Part shown: positions 51,909 through 60,722 of the stretch, one piece after another
Numbering within the stretch: position 1 is the first letter of the stretch
How the letters are laid out: each line of letters begins with the position of its first letter
NCBI GenBank assembly: GCA_910574885.1
Contig: CAJTDD010000010.1
Span: 1-64,000 of the forward strand
Source: Lachnospiraceae bacterium
Lineage (GTDB): Bacteria > Bacillota > Clostridia > Lachnospirales > Lachnospiraceae
DNA: 64,000 nt
Direction of reading: 5' to 3'
The notes under the pieces: generated by a model
The model's input: the letters and a program-made list of their open reading frames with translations, nothing else
Database searches by the model: none
Told to the model about the DNA's origin: nothing
Made by a program: the position numbers and the translations under genes

Positions 51909-54368
51909 TTAATATTTTTGTAATGATTTTTTTGAATATAATACGCGGATAGAATTCAGGACACAGAGCATTGCCACGCCCGTATCGGCAAATACCGCCA
52001 TCCACATATTTGCGTATCCTAGAAATCCCAGTACCATTATCAGGAATTTAATTACAAGGGCAAACACCACGTTCTGCATGGCAATCCTCCCCGTCCTTCT
52101 GGCAATCCCTACCGCCTCCGGAATCGCATCTACAGAAGAGGTCATGAATACCACGTCCGCCGCCTCGATTGCCGCGTCTGCGCCGCTTCCCATGGCTGCC
52201 CCTACGTCCGCCCCCGCAAGGACGGGCGCGTCGTTAATCCCGTCGCCCACAAACATCACAGCCCCGTGTTTCCTGCGGATGTCCTGTAGATGTGTAAGCT
52301 TATCCTGCGGCAAAAGCTGTGCATGTACCTCGTCAATCCCGGTCTGCTGCGCTACGGCTTCGGCGCTGTCTTTTGCATCGCCTGTCAGCATTGCCGTGAC
52401 AAGGTTCTGGGATTTCATCCGCCTGACTGCCCCTTTCGCCTCTTCCTTAATCACATCCGCGATTACCAGATATCCCGAAAGCTCTCCGTCTATCGCCACC
52501 AGGACCTCGGTTCCATAGGCGTCCTTACGGTAGTTCTTCGTGTCAACCTGATACATTTCCATTAAGCCCTGGCTTCCGCACAGTACCGTTCCCTCTGGGA
52601 ATACCGCACGGATTCCTTTGCCGGATATCTCTTCCACCTGCTGCGGCCGCACAAGCTTTAGGCTGCGCTGATTTGCCTCTGTGACGATGCTTCTTCCGAT
52701 TGGGTGGGTGGAATCTAACTCACAGTCTGCCGCCACAGTTAAAATCTGTTTTTCCGTCAGACGGTTCAGATTCACGATTTTCTGTACCACAAAATTCCCC
52801 TTGGTGATCGTTCCTGTCTTATCCATTACAACAGCTTTTATGTCCTTCAATGCTTCAATGGCGACGCCGCCTTTGAACAGGATTCCCTGTCTTGAGCCGG
52901 CGCCAATCCCCGAGAAGAACGCAAGAGGGACGCTTAAAACCAGCGCGCATGGGCAGCTGATGACAAGGAAGGTGATTGCCGTGTAAATCCAGTAGTTCCA
53001 ATTACCGGTAAAGACGGACGGAACCACAGCCGTAAGGACAGCCGCCGCAACCACTACAGGCGTATAGATTCTGGCAAACTTGGTGATAAAACGGTCAATC
53101 TTAGGCTTGCTTGCAGCCGCATTTTCCACGGAATCAAGAATCCGCGTTACCATGGATTCGCCGAGAGGTTTTGTCACCTCAAGTTTCAATACGCCCGTGT
53201 CATTGACACAGCCAGAGTATACGTCTTTGCCCGGAAATACTTTCACAGGCACAGGTTCTCCCGTCACAGGCGATGTATCAATCTGGCTCTGCCCTACTAT
53301 AATCCTGCCGTCTAACGGGATACGGTCGCCTGGGCGGATGAGGATGACATCGCCTGCCTTCGCATCCTTCGCCGGGATTATATTCACGTCGCCGCCCTCT
53401 ATCAGGCTGACATTCTCCGGCCGCAGGTCTACGGCTTCCATGATTTGGGAGCGGCTGCGGCTTACGGCAATGTCCTCGAAAATCTCGCCCACCCGGTAGA
53501 ACAACATGACGCCTACGGCTTCTGCAAAATCTCCGATGGTAAAAGCCGCCAGCGTCGCTACGCTCATCAGGAAATTTTCATCGAATACATGGCCTTTCGC
53601 CAGGTTCTTTACTGCCGTCCATACAATCTCAAGCCCGAGAATGGCGTATGCTATAATAAACAAAACGGGAGTGACAGCAAAACCCGGCATTGCACGCTCT
53701 AGGACTTCGCCTGTGATGAACAGGACGGCGCCTGCCGCTACTGCTATGAGATCCTTTTTATTTTCTGCAAACGGGCTTTCTTTTTTTTGTGCGACGATGC
53801 CATCCTCTCTGGGCGTCACTGTGACCTCTGACTCGATGGAGGCACAGATTCTACGGTATTCGGGGAGCAATGCGTCGGGGTCGTCTGCCGCTACTGCTAA
53901 CTGCTTCGTTGCAAATGTGATGGTTGCCATCTTGACCCCCGGGAGTTCCCGGATCTGCCGCTCCATCTTTGCGGCACAGTTGGCGCAGCCCAGGTTATTG
54001 AGGATGTAAATTCTCTTAGGGACACCGGCTGGCATGGCGGGAGTGTCGTTAGATTGGGCGGGTTCATGGGTATGGGCGTGATGAGCATGGTCATGATGGC
54101 CATGGGTGTGATGGTCATGGCCACAGCCGCATTCACTCTCATGGGTATGTTCCTCTTGACTATGCGAATGGTCATGGCCACAGCCACAGCTGCATTGGGA
54201 TTCATGGGAATACTCCTCATGCGTATGCATATGGGTGTCTCCACAACTGCATTGGGATTCATGTATATGATGACTGTGTCCGCAGCTGCATTGGCTTTCA
54301 TGCGTATGATTTTCACTAGCATGGCCACGCCCACCAGAATCTATATTCATCCTTTCTTTCTCTTCCAT
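51909..54368 (-). CDS. cadA: Zinc/cadmium-type P1B ATPase with His/Cys-rich N-terminus
   Basis: The product is 819 residues. Residues 16-102 are a metal-binding tail with four H-E-S-[QE]-C-[SG]-C-G motifs (23-30, 36-43, 55-62, 76-83) plus His runs. An HMA-like domain follows with G-C-A-N-C (127-131). The pump has S-C-P-C-A-L-V-L, D-K-T-G-T, S-T-H-P-I-G and G-D-G-I-N-D-A-P. It exports Zn2+, Cd2+ or Pb2+; copper is less likely given the ArsR partner and the His-rich tail. The start at 54368 has AGGAGGG 7 nt upstream. It is first in the operon with its repressor gene and a second pump behind it. Confidence 0.93.
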   Translation of the reverse strand: MEEKERMNIDSGGRGHASENHTHESQCSCGHSHHIHESQCSCGDTHMHTHEEYSHESQCSCGCGHDHSHSQEEHTHESECGCGHDHHTHGHHDHAHHAHTHEPAQSNDTPAMPAGVPKRIYILNNLGCANCAAKMERQIRELPGVKMATITFATKQLAVAADDPDALLPEYRRICASIESEVTVTPREDGIVAQKKESPFAENKKDLIAVAAGAVLFITGEVLERAMPGFAVTPVLFIIAYAILGLEIVWTAVKNLAKGHVFDENFLMSVATLAAFTIGDFAEAVGVMLFYRVGEIFEDIAVSRSRSQIMEAVDLRPENVSLIEGGDVNIIPAKDAKAGDVILIRPGDRIPLDGRIIVGQSQIDTSPVTGEPVPVKVFPGKDVYSGCVNDTGVLKLEVTKPLGESMVTRILDSVENAAASKPKIDRFITKFARIYTPVVVAAAVLTAVVPSVFTGNWNYWIYTAITFLVISCPCALVLSVPLAFFSGIGAGSRQGILFKGGVAIEALKDIKAVVMDKTGTITKGNFVVQKIVNLNRLTEKQILTVAADCELDSTHPIGRSIVTEANQRSLKLVRPQQVEEISGKGIRAVFPEGTVLCGSQGLMEMYQVDTKNYRKDAYGTEVLVAIDGELSGYLVIADVIKEEAKGAVRRMKSQNLVTAMLTGDAKDSAEAVAQQTGIDEVHAQLLPQDKLTHLQDIRRKHGAVMFVGDGINDAPVLAGADVGAAMGSGADAAIEAADVVFMTSSVDAIPEAVGIARRTGRIAMQNVVFALVIKFLIMVLGFLGYANMWMAVFADTGVAMLCVLNSIRVLYSKKSLQKY
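54063..54323. repeat. Repeats encoding the His/Cys-rich tail of CadA
   Basis: The segment coding for residues 16-102 is built from degenerate repeats of the H-E-S-Q-C-S-C-G unit and adjoining His-rich stretches, read at DNA level as related blocks such as GCATTGGGATTCATG. Copy number may vary between strains. Confidence 0.75.
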
Positions 54369-54424
54369 TTAAAATCCCTCCTAGCTTGATAAAACAATTC
54401 ATTTGTCCTGCAATTTTTATTTTC

Positions 54425-54485
54425 ATATGAACAATCATTCATGTGTTCATATTTTAATATAACCACAAATCTATAAATTTGTCAA
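54425..54485 (-). promoter_or_regulatory. cadA promoter and ArsR/SmtB operator
   Basis: On the minus strand: -35 TTGACA (54480-54485), 17-bp spacer, -10 TTATAT (54457-54462). Just downstream, perfect 9-bp arms ATATGAACA (54425-54433) and TGTTCATAT (54444-54452) flank 10 bp. Within it ATGAA-N6-TTCAT (54427-54442) matches the SmtB/ArsR class operator. A repressor there would block RNA polymerase at the start site. The rest of the gap to 54676 holds only the tarJ-side terminator. Confidence 0.8.
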
Positions 54486-54577
54486 TATGTTTCCAAACGA
54501 TTTCCTGTTTTACACAACTAACTATTGCTATTTTCCAAATTGTTGCGTATGATAAAAGCGGGTAATCGCTATATGAC

Positions 54578-54627
54578 GAAAAAGCCTTTGCCAAATGTTC
54601 GATTTTACGCTTTGCCCCAAAGCAAGG
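54578..54627 (-). terminator. Likely terminator after the TarJ-like gene
   Basis: On the minus strand GCCTTGC can pair with GCAAAGGC (one bulge), followed by TTTTTC. A second small hairpin GCTTTG-GGG-CAAAGC lies inside the loop. It is about 50 bp after the stop at 54677. Confidence 0.45.
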
Positions 54628-54676
54628 CACGTCAGCCCTCTACCATTTAATAAATTAAAGGCAGCAGGATTTCTCC

Positions 54677-55720
54677 TTACCGCCCTATAATCTTCACATA
54701 ATCTTCCGTCTTATCCCGCATGATATGAAACCCTCTTTCCAACTCTTCCAGAGGGAAACGATGGGTAATCAGTTCTGAAGGCGCAATCCGTTTCTCCCTG
54801 AGCCGTTTCAGTACATAATGCCAGTCATCGGACTCTTCTCCCGTAAATGAGGAATTCCATGTCCCCTTCACGGTAAGCTGGTTCCGCAGTATCTTCCAAT
54901 ACACCGATTTCTCCAGCCCCATATCCCCAGACGGATTACCGACCAGCATAATCTTCCCGGCAAATGCAGTCTGGTTTACCGCCTGTTTCAGCGTCTCGTT
55001 CTTACCCACACACTCGAAAAAGACATCTGCGCCTATGCCGTCCGTCCGTTCCTGAATCCATTGCTGGGTACTGTTCTTTCGGATATCGCAGTAACATTCC
55101 TTGGGAAGCCCCAGTTTCTGGAGCGTCTGTTTCTGGAAGTCTTTATTCCCAAACACATAGATATTCTGCACACCCGCTTCCCGCAGAAACATATATAGCA
55201 GCAGCCCGATTGTGCCGACGCCGCAGATTGCAATATGATCGTCTGCACTTACCCCAATCCGTCTCATGGCATGGACAGCCACAGCCATCGGCTCTAACAT
55301 GGCGGCGTCCTCGAATGTAACGCTGTCAGGAATCGGTATCAGGTTCTCTTGCGGAACTGCCGTGTACTCGGCAAAGCCTCCGTCCTGACGCGAACCGAGA
55401 TAACTGTAACTTCTGCACATCTCATATTGCATCTTACGGCAAGGCGGACACGTGCGGCATGGAATTAATGGAAATATACCAACCCTCTGCCCTTGTAATG
55501 CGGTATCTGCCAAAGCTCCGACTTTCACCACCTCACCGGAAAATTCATGTCCGGGTATCAGGGGATGAGAATAGGCTCCAGTCTGGTAAATCCTTGGGAT
55601 GTCCGAACCGCAGATTCCAGCTGCTTTTACCTTCACTAACACTTCTTGCTCCCTAAGCGTTGGTTCTTCTACCCCATCGAACCTGATATCTCCTATATTG
55701 TGTAAAACCCATGCTTTCAT
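54677..55720 (-). CDS. Zinc-dependent medium-chain dehydrogenase, alditol-phosphate type (TarJ-like)
   Basis: The product is 347 residues. The catalytic zinc site includes C-G in A-G-I-C-G-S-D and G-H-E-F-S-G-E-V. The structural zinc cysteines are in C-R-T-C-P-P-C-R-K-M-Q-Y-E-M-C, and the NAD(P) site is I-C-G-V-G-T-I-G-L-L. By itself it resembles galactitol-1-phosphate or other polyol dehydrogenases. Its place 15 bp after a TarI-like cytidylyltransferase suggests reduction of ribulose 5-phosphate (or a related ketose phosphate) to an alditol phosphate that is then activated to CDP-alditol. This pairing is the known TarI/TarJ arrangement; the substrate is inferred. Confidence 0.8.
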   Translation of the reverse strand: MKAWVLHNIGDIRFDGVEEPTLREQEVLVKVKAAGICGSDIPRIYQTGAYSHPLIPGHEFSGEVVKVGALADTALQGQRVGIFPLIPCRTCPPCRKMQYEMCRSYSYLGSRQDGGFAEYTAVPQENLIPIPDSVTFEDAAMLEPMAVAVHAMRRIGVSADDHIAICGVGTIGLLLYMFLREAGVQNIYVFGNKDFQKQTLQKLGLPKECYCDIRKNSTQQWIQERTDGIGADVFFECVGKNETLKQAVNQTAFAGKIMLVGNPSGDMGLEKSVYWKILRNQLTVKGTWNSSFTGEESDDWHYVLKRLREKRIAPSELITHRFPLEELERGFHIMRDKTEDYVKIIGR

Positions 55721-55735
55721 TTTCCTACCCCCATA

Positions 55736-56443
55736 TTATGCAGAATGTACTTCTGCATCTACGATCTTTTGGAATCTTTCCAAATCTTCTTTTGTAGTAA
55801 TCTTGAAATTCCCCTCATCGCCGGGAATCATTACAACGTCCTGTCCTGCCAGGATTGCCGGCTCTGTGGAGCCGTTAATCTGCCAGATTTGTTCAGGCAA
55901 TAAGCGGCAGTTGGCTTCGTAATAAGAACCAAGCCGGAATAACTCCGGGGCTTGTCCGGCATATATTTCACTCCGATTCAATAGCGCTGTTATCTTCTTC
56001 CCGTCTGTGCTTAAATAAACCGTATCCTTCATCGGAAGCACAGGCAGGACTCCGTCATGCCCGACGACGCTTTCGATACAGTCCGTAATCTGCTTCTTCG
56101 TCAAAAGCGGCCGGGCGGCGTCGTGGATGAAGACATAATCGCTTTCTTTCGCATATTCCCGGATATCCTCTAATCCATGGAGGATAGATAGCTGCCTGTT
56201 GCCGCCGGGTCTGGAAAACCCTTTGAATTTTCCTGAGAAACCATATGCCGTAAGCCAGTTGCTTATCTTTCCCTGCCAGACAGGGTCTGCGACAATCTGG
56301 ATTGCTTCTATCCCACTATGACGATAAAGCTGTTCGATACTGTAGGTAATCACCGGTCTGCCGCCTGCCTCGATGTATTGCTTGGGGATGTCAGAACCCA
56401 GCCTTGTACCCGTACCGCCGGATAAGATTAATGCGATGATCAT
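55736..56443 (-). CDS. IspD/TarI-family cytidylyltransferase
   Basis: The product is 235 residues. The N-terminal nucleotide site reads L-S-G-G-T-G-T-R-L-G-S-D-I-P-K-Q-Y, with G-G-T-G-T-R favouring TarI (ribitol-5-phosphate cytidylyltransferase) over the A-G-x-G-x-R of IspD. F-I-H-D-A-A-R-P and the C-terminal G-N-F-K-I-T-T-K-E-D-L are shared by both groups. With the dehydrogenase gene directly downstream it most likely makes a CDP-alditol for a surface polymer. A role in isoprenoid synthesis cannot be excluded. It has its own promoter at 56566-56594. Confidence 0.85.
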   Translation of the reverse strand: MIIALILSGGTGTRLGSDIPKQYIEAGGRPVITYSIEQLYRHSGIEAIQIVADPVWQGKISNWLTAYGFSGKFKGFSRPGGNRQLSILHGLEDIREYAKESDYVFIHDAARPLLTKKQITDCIESVVGHDGVLPVLPMKDTVYLSTDGKKITALLNRSEIYAGQAPELFRLGSYYEANCRLLPEQIWQINGSTEPAILAGQDVVMIPGDEGNFKITTKEDLERFQKIVDAEVHSA

Positions 56444-56565
56444 ATCTTCTTTTTCCTTTCTATCTGAAATGTTAAACTACAGCCTCTACCAACAACTTAT
56501 CTCTTATCCGAATCTTCCGGACTCCAATCTCTTTCTTCATGTTTAAATGAAAGCTTAACGTATAT

Positions 56566-56594
56566 AGTATAACAACTTTAGGCTTCTGGTTCAA
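56566..56594 (-). promoter_or_regulatory. Promoter of the TarI/TarJ-like operon
   Basis: On the minus strand: -35 TTGAAC (56589-56594), 17-bp spacer, -10 TATACT (56566-56571). The leader to the start at 56443 is about 115 nt. No riboswitch was recognised in it. Confidence 0.7.
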
Positions 56595-56635
56595 TAACAT
56601 TTATAAGCCTTTCCCTTTATCACCTTGTTCAAATA

Positions 56636-56644
56636 TGTTATACT
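56636..56644 (+). promoter_or_regulatory. Extended -10 promoter of the AAA/nuclease-like gene
   Basis: TGT-TATACT (56636-56644) is an extended -10 box; the -35 region 17 bp upstream is poor (TTTATC). It lies 34 bp upstream of the start codon. Confidence 0.5.
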
Positions 56645-56677
56645 CAATTCATACCTTATCTGAAAGGAAATGATTGT

Positions 56678-58324
56678 ATGGGGCTTTATCTAAACAGCAA
56701 AAAACCCGCTATATTATACCAAAGTGAGACAAGGGCTGCATATTTTATAGACAAAACGGCTCTATTGGACGAACTTGCCGCTTTATTAGAATCTTCCGAC
56801 CATGCGCCTCAACAGTTAGGCACGATTGGAAATAAATATGTCTGCATCACCAGACCCCGAAGATTTGGGAAAACAGTTATGGCAAACATGATCGCCTCCT
56901 ATTTCGGGAGAGGTATGGATACCAGCGATATATTCGGAAAATTGAGTGTCAGCAGAAGGGAATGGTATCATAAACATTTGAACAAACATAATGTCATTCA
57001 TATTATGTTTAATGAAATGCCCTCAGAATGCAAGAATTATTCTCAATATATTACAAGAATTCAAAAAAGGCTTCTTGAGGATCTGATCCGTGAATTCCCC
57101 AATGTAGGAATCGACTGTGAGACTGCCGTTTGGGATGCGCTGAACCAAATTCTGGAAATTGAGGATGATGTAAAATTTATTTTTGTCCTTGACGAATGGG
57201 ATTTTATCTTTCACAGACAGTTCGTGACCGATTCGGATAAGGCTGCGTTTATAGATTTTATCAGCAATCTGCTCAAAGATCAGCCATATGTAGAATTAGC
57301 GTATATGACGGGAATCCTACCGATTGCGAAATATTCAAGCGGTTCTGAATTGAATATGTTTTTAGAATACACAATGGCAACAAAAGTAAGATACGGGGAA
57401 TATTTTGGATTTTCGGATGAAGAAGTAGACATTTTGTTTGAACGCTACCTAAAACTTACGGAAAAACCTTCCATCAGCCGTGACAAGCTGCGGATTTGGT
57501 ACGATGGATACCAAACGTTGTCAGGGAAACGGCTGTATAACCCTCGCTCCGTGGTATGCGCCCTAAGCGATAACCAGCTCAGCAATTATTGGACTAATTC
57601 AGGTCCATATGATGAGATATTTTATTATGTCCGTAAAAATGTAGATGATGTGAGAGATGATATTGCGCTTATGGCTGCCGGTGAATCGGTTCCGGCAAAC
57701 ATACAGGAATATGCCGCTACTTCTATGGAATTGCGGACAAAAGATGAAGTTCTATCCGCAATGGTTGTGTATGGCTTTTTATGCGTAGAAAACGGACGGG
57801 TATCTATTCCAAATAAAGAATTGATGGATAAATTCGTAGATATGATTCGCAGGGAGCCAGCCTTAGGATATGTATATCGCCTTTCTCAAAAGTCAGAACA
57901 GATGTTGAAGGCAACATTGTCGCTGGATACGGACAAAATGCTTTCGATATTAGAATATGCTCATAATACAGAAACGCCTTTATTAAGCTATAATAACGAA
58001 TCCGAGCTGACTGCACTGATAAATCTGGTTTATCTTTCCGCAAGAGACAGCTATCGGATTGAAAGAGAGGATAAAGCTGGAATCGGATATGTCGATTTTA
58101 TCTTCTACCCGGAAGATAAAAAAGCTGACTGCATCATTCTTGAATTAAAGATTGACCATACGCCAGAAGAGGCAATCCAGCAGATCAAAGACCGAAAGTA
58201 TGCGCTCAAGTTTAAGGGGAAACTTGGGGAACTTGTATCATATACCGGAAGGATTCTTGCCGTAGGTATTGCATATAGTAAAAAGGATAAAAAACATTCC
58301 TGTAAAATTGAGATCTTAGAATAA
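56678..58324 (+). CDS. AAA-ATPase-like protein with C-terminal PD-(D/E)XK domain (DUF1703 type)
   Basis: The product is 548 residues. An N-terminal AAA-ATPase-like domain (about 1-270) has Walker A as R-P-R-R-F-G-K-T and Walker B as F-I-F-V-L-D-E-W-D. The C-terminal domain (about 440-548) has G-Y-V-D-F-I-F-Y ... I-L-E-L-K-I-D, the D...ExK core of PD-(D/E)XK nucleases. Families with this make-up (AAA_ATPase-like plus DUF1703) occur in many copies in gut Firmicutes and Bacteroidetes, and their role is unproven. It has AAAGG 9 nt upstream. It is alone on the plus strand between two minus-strand surface-polymer operons and has its own promoter and a large palindromic end, as for inserted DNA. It is AT-rich. 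Confidence 0.85.
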   Translation: MGLYLNSKKPAILYQSETRAAYFIDKTALLDELAALLESSDHAPQQLGTIGNKYVCITRPRRFGKTVMANMIASYFGRGMDTSDIFGKLSVSRREWYHKHLNKHNVIHIMFNEMPSECKNYSQYITRIQKRLLEDLIREFPNVGIDCETAVWDALNQILEIEDDVKFIFVLDEWDFIFHRQFVTDSDKAAFIDFISNLLKDQPYVELAYMTGILPIAKYSSGSELNMFLEYTMATKVRYGEYFGFSDEEVDILFERYLKLTEKPSISRDKLRIWYDGYQTLSGKRLYNPRSVVCALSDNQLSNYWTNSGPYDEIFYYVRKNVDDVRDDIALMAAGESVPANIQEYAATSMELRTKDEVLSAMVVYGFLCVENGRVSIPNKELMDKFVDMIRREPALGYVYRLSQKSEQMLKATLSLDTDKMLSILEYAHNTETPLLSYNNESELTALINLVYLSARDSYRIEREDKAGIGYVDFIFYPEDKKADCIILELKIDHTPEEAIQQIKDRKYALKFKGKLGELVSYTGRILAVGIAYSKKDKKHSCKIEILE

Positions 58325-58335
58325 CTGGCCTATCT

Positions 58336-58405
58336 GGTCAAAAATTGGAATCATTAACTGTCTGTATGAAACGAAGCAGGCAGTTCTTGTCCCCAATTTT
58401 TGACC
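58336..58405. terminator. 70-bp palindrome after the AAA/nuclease-like gene
   Basis: Perfect 13-bp outer arms GGTCAAAAATTGG (58336-58348) and CCAATTTTTGACC (58393-58405) enclose inner arms AACTGTCTG (58356-58364) and CAGGCAGTT (58377-58385; one wobble). It sits between converging genes and could terminate in both directions, though the size and regularity also recall a small inverted-repeat element. Confidence 0.65.
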
Positions 58406-58428
58406 GAATAGAGTATAACTTGGTATTG

Positions 58429-59367
58429 TCATGAACTAATTTTACCGGCAAAATACTCCCCAACCCCCGCAATAAACCTCAGCGCCGCCTCCTTCATCTC
58501 CCCCGGAAATGCCGTCAGCGCCGGCGCCGTCTCAAAACTCAACACACCCTCATACCCAATCCTCTTTAACCCTCTGATAAATCCCTCCCAATCCGTAGAA
58601 GCCCGATTCTCCCTCGTCTTCGTGAACGCAAACGGTATCTGGTGCAAATCCCCCACTCCATCATTATCGTGGATATGCAGCGCCTTCAGCCGATGCCCAA
58701 GCCTTACCAGAAACTTTTCAAAATCAATCCCCACCAAATTCCCATGCCCCGTATCAAAGCAAAACCCCAGCGCCTCCCCATGGTACTTCTCATTAAACCG
58801 GTCAATCCGTTCCGCCGCCTTCCTCGCGTTACAGCAAGGTCCCTCCACCACATGCCCTCCCAGCACATCGTACAGGTTCTCGATACAGACCACAATCCCC
58901 CTCTCCTTCGCCATCGGCGCAAGAAAGTCCAGGAATCGCTCCGTCTGCCCCCACTCGGCTTCCTCAGACCCAAGGTTCCCCGACAGCTTGAACCCATGCA
59001 CCACAAGATATCGGCACCCAAAAAAAGCGCAGATTTCCATGCTTTTCGGCGCAACCACATTCCACAGGTAGTCGTTGATCTCCTTCTTACCGCCAGGGAT
59101 ATACAATGGATAAGGCATATGCATCTGATGGACCTTCACCCCGGCGGCTTTCGCCCCCTCCTTATGGGGTCGGAAAAAGGTCTCCAATTCCGTAACCGTC
59201 TGGTCAAAAAAACCATTCAGCTCAAATCGGTACAGCGACGTATTCAGAAGATACGAATTCAAACTAAAATCAACATTAGAAAATCCTACCCTTTTCAGCA
59301 GTTCAAATCCCGCTTTCGGGTCCCCATCCTCTACCACGCCCTTCGTCTGTACGCCTATGGAAACCAT
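58429..59367 (-). CDS. Sugar-phosphate isomerase/epimerase-like TIM-barrel protein
   Basis: The product is 312 residues, an AP_endonuc_2 (xylose-isomerase-like) TIM barrel. Likely metal ligands include the Glu in V-C-I-E-N-L-Y, the Asp/His pair in F-C-F-D-T-G-H-G-N, H-I-H-D-N-D-G and a late Glu in L-S-F-E-T-A. It probably isomerises or epimerises a sugar or related polyol. The start is 4 bp after the previous stop with a G-rich site (AAAGGGGTG). It is last of the run DUF4422, fusion protein, TIM-Rossmann, TIM. The substrate is not known. Confidence 0.82.
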   Translation of the reverse strand: MVSIGVQTKGVVEDGDPKAGFELLKRVGFSNVDFSLNSYLLNTSLYRFELNGFFDQTVTELETFFRPHKEGAKAAGVKVHQMHMPYPLYIPGGKKEINDYLWNVVAPKSMEICAFFGCRYLVVHGFKLSGNLGSEEAEWGQTERFLDFLAPMAKERGIVVCIENLYDVLGGHVVEGPCCNARKAAERIDRFNEKYHGEALGFCFDTGHGNLVGIDFEKFLVRLGHRLKALHIHDNDGVGDLHQIPFAFTKTRENRASTDWEGFIRGLKRIGYEGVLSFETAPALTAFPGEMKEAALRFIAGVGEYFAGKISS

Positions 59368-59371
59368 ACCG

Positions 59372-60709
59372 CTACACCCCTTTCAGCCTGTCAAAATAAA
59401 ACGACGGCATATATTCATCGTTAAAAAACTCGATATTCTCTACTCCCATTGCCTGTAACTGCCGCTTAATTTCACGGTAATAAATATTACAGATAAAAAC
59501 CCCGCAATCCTCCGGCAGGTCTTTCAGCGCCCCAGGCGCTTTCACCTCAAGGCCGCAGAATACCGTCCCCCATGTCTTTTCATTATTATCACAGGTAAAC
59601 AACGGCGGGTATTTCTCCCCATAGCATTTCATATAATTCCGGCACATATTCCCTGCGCCGAACAGCACAATCTTCCGGTACTTCTTCAGCAGATTCTCAA
59701 TCCCTATCTGCCATTGGAAATAGTCTGCCGTCGCCTTTGCAAGCCTTAGAAGGGGCGGACGCAAAAGCGGGGAAAATGTGACCACCGTGTCAAAGGCATC
59801 CAGGATTAACTGCCCGTCAAACCCAATCTCCCTAAGCCCGCGCAAAAGCCGCAGCCAATCCGTCCGCGGCTTTCCAAAGCAAGCGCAGGTAAACGGAAGC
59901 AAAGAGCCTTCATTCTGCCCGTCGCAATCCCTTAAAACCACTGCTTTAAGCCGATCCCCTAACGCAAGGGCGAACTCATACATGTCCTGCCCGCACAGGC
60001 TTAACACGCCCACGTCCATGCAGAACCCGAAACGCTGCTCCCCGGCTTCCTGGTTTAGCCAATCCAGCCACATTGCGGCTTCCTCACCGTCGGAACAAAC
60101 GCTTCGCACCATCCGGCCATTCCGGTTGCGGCATTGGTTTTCAAGCAAAACCATGACACCGTTTTCACGGGCCGTCTCTGCCAGACCCAGGTAATACTTT
60201 CGGTTTATCCGCCATTCACCTTCCCAGACGGTCCCCGCATTGTCTGAACAAAAAGAATTGGCATAAGTGTCTTCACGGACTGCCTCTGTCCCATAATCTG
60301 CATATAACGGACGAACCACAATATAACCACAGCCAATCTCCCCGCAAAAGCGAATACATTCCTTCTGAATCTCTGTAAGCCTCCCCGCCAAATCCCCCCG
60401 CTTCGTATCCCGTGGCAGGCAAGGCGCCTGGGCGACCGGGATTCGCAGATAGTTCCGGACACACTCCCCATGCATTTTTGCAAAAAAGTTCCGAACCTCT
60501 TCCGGATGCTCCGAAACAGGAAGAAACAGCCTGTCTGCCTCCCCTTCCTCATCCTTGCGAATCTCTCCATAATGTTCCAGCTCATAACTGGAACAGGACA
60601 TATCAAACTCTAACGATGTATTCTGAAAACCGGCGTCCACCATATCCATAACCCCTTGTCCGGGGCGAAACGGATTCACGATGCCGGCAGATGAACAGAT
60701 GATCTCCAT
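59372..60709 (-). CDS. TIM-barrel isomerase-like protein fused to a Rossmann-type domain
   Basis: The product is 445 residues from the ATG at 60709 with AAAGG 7 nt upstream. Residues about 1-310 form a second AP_endonuc_2-type TIM barrel (M-V-L-L-E-N-Q, F-C-M-D-V-G-V-L, V-L-R-D-C-D-G, L-I-L-D-A-F-D), more degenerate at the metal sites than its neighbour: the usual D-T-G-H is D-V-G-V here. Residues about 330-430 form a Rossmann-like domain starting K-I-V-L-F-G-A-G-N-M with C-D-N-N-E-K-T-W-G. The same domain is found in the fusion protein encoded upstream. The barrel may be a binding or altered-activity version; function unknown. Confidence 0.75.
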   Translation of the reverse strand: MEIICSSAGIVNPFRPGQGVMDMVDAGFQNTSLEFDMSCSSYELEHYGEIRKDEEGEADRLFLPVSEHPEEVRNFFAKMHGECVRNYLRIPVAQAPCLPRDTKRGDLAGRLTEIQKECIRFCGEIGCGYIVVRPLYADYGTEAVREDTYANSFCSDNAGTVWEGEWRINRKYYLGLAETARENGVMVLLENQCRNRNGRMVRSVCSDGEEAAMWLDWLNQEAGEQRFGFCMDVGVLSLCGQDMYEFALALGDRLKAVVLRDCDGQNEGSLLPFTCACFGKPRTDWLRLLRGLREIGFDGQLILDAFDTVVTFSPLLRPPLLRLAKATADYFQWQIGIENLLKKYRKIVLFGAGNMCRNYMKCYGEKYPPLFTCDNNEKTWGTVFCGLEVKAPGALKDLPEDCGVFICNIYYREIKRQLQAMGVENIEFFNDEYMPSFYFDRLKGV

Positions 60710-60722
60710 ATTACTGCCTTTC

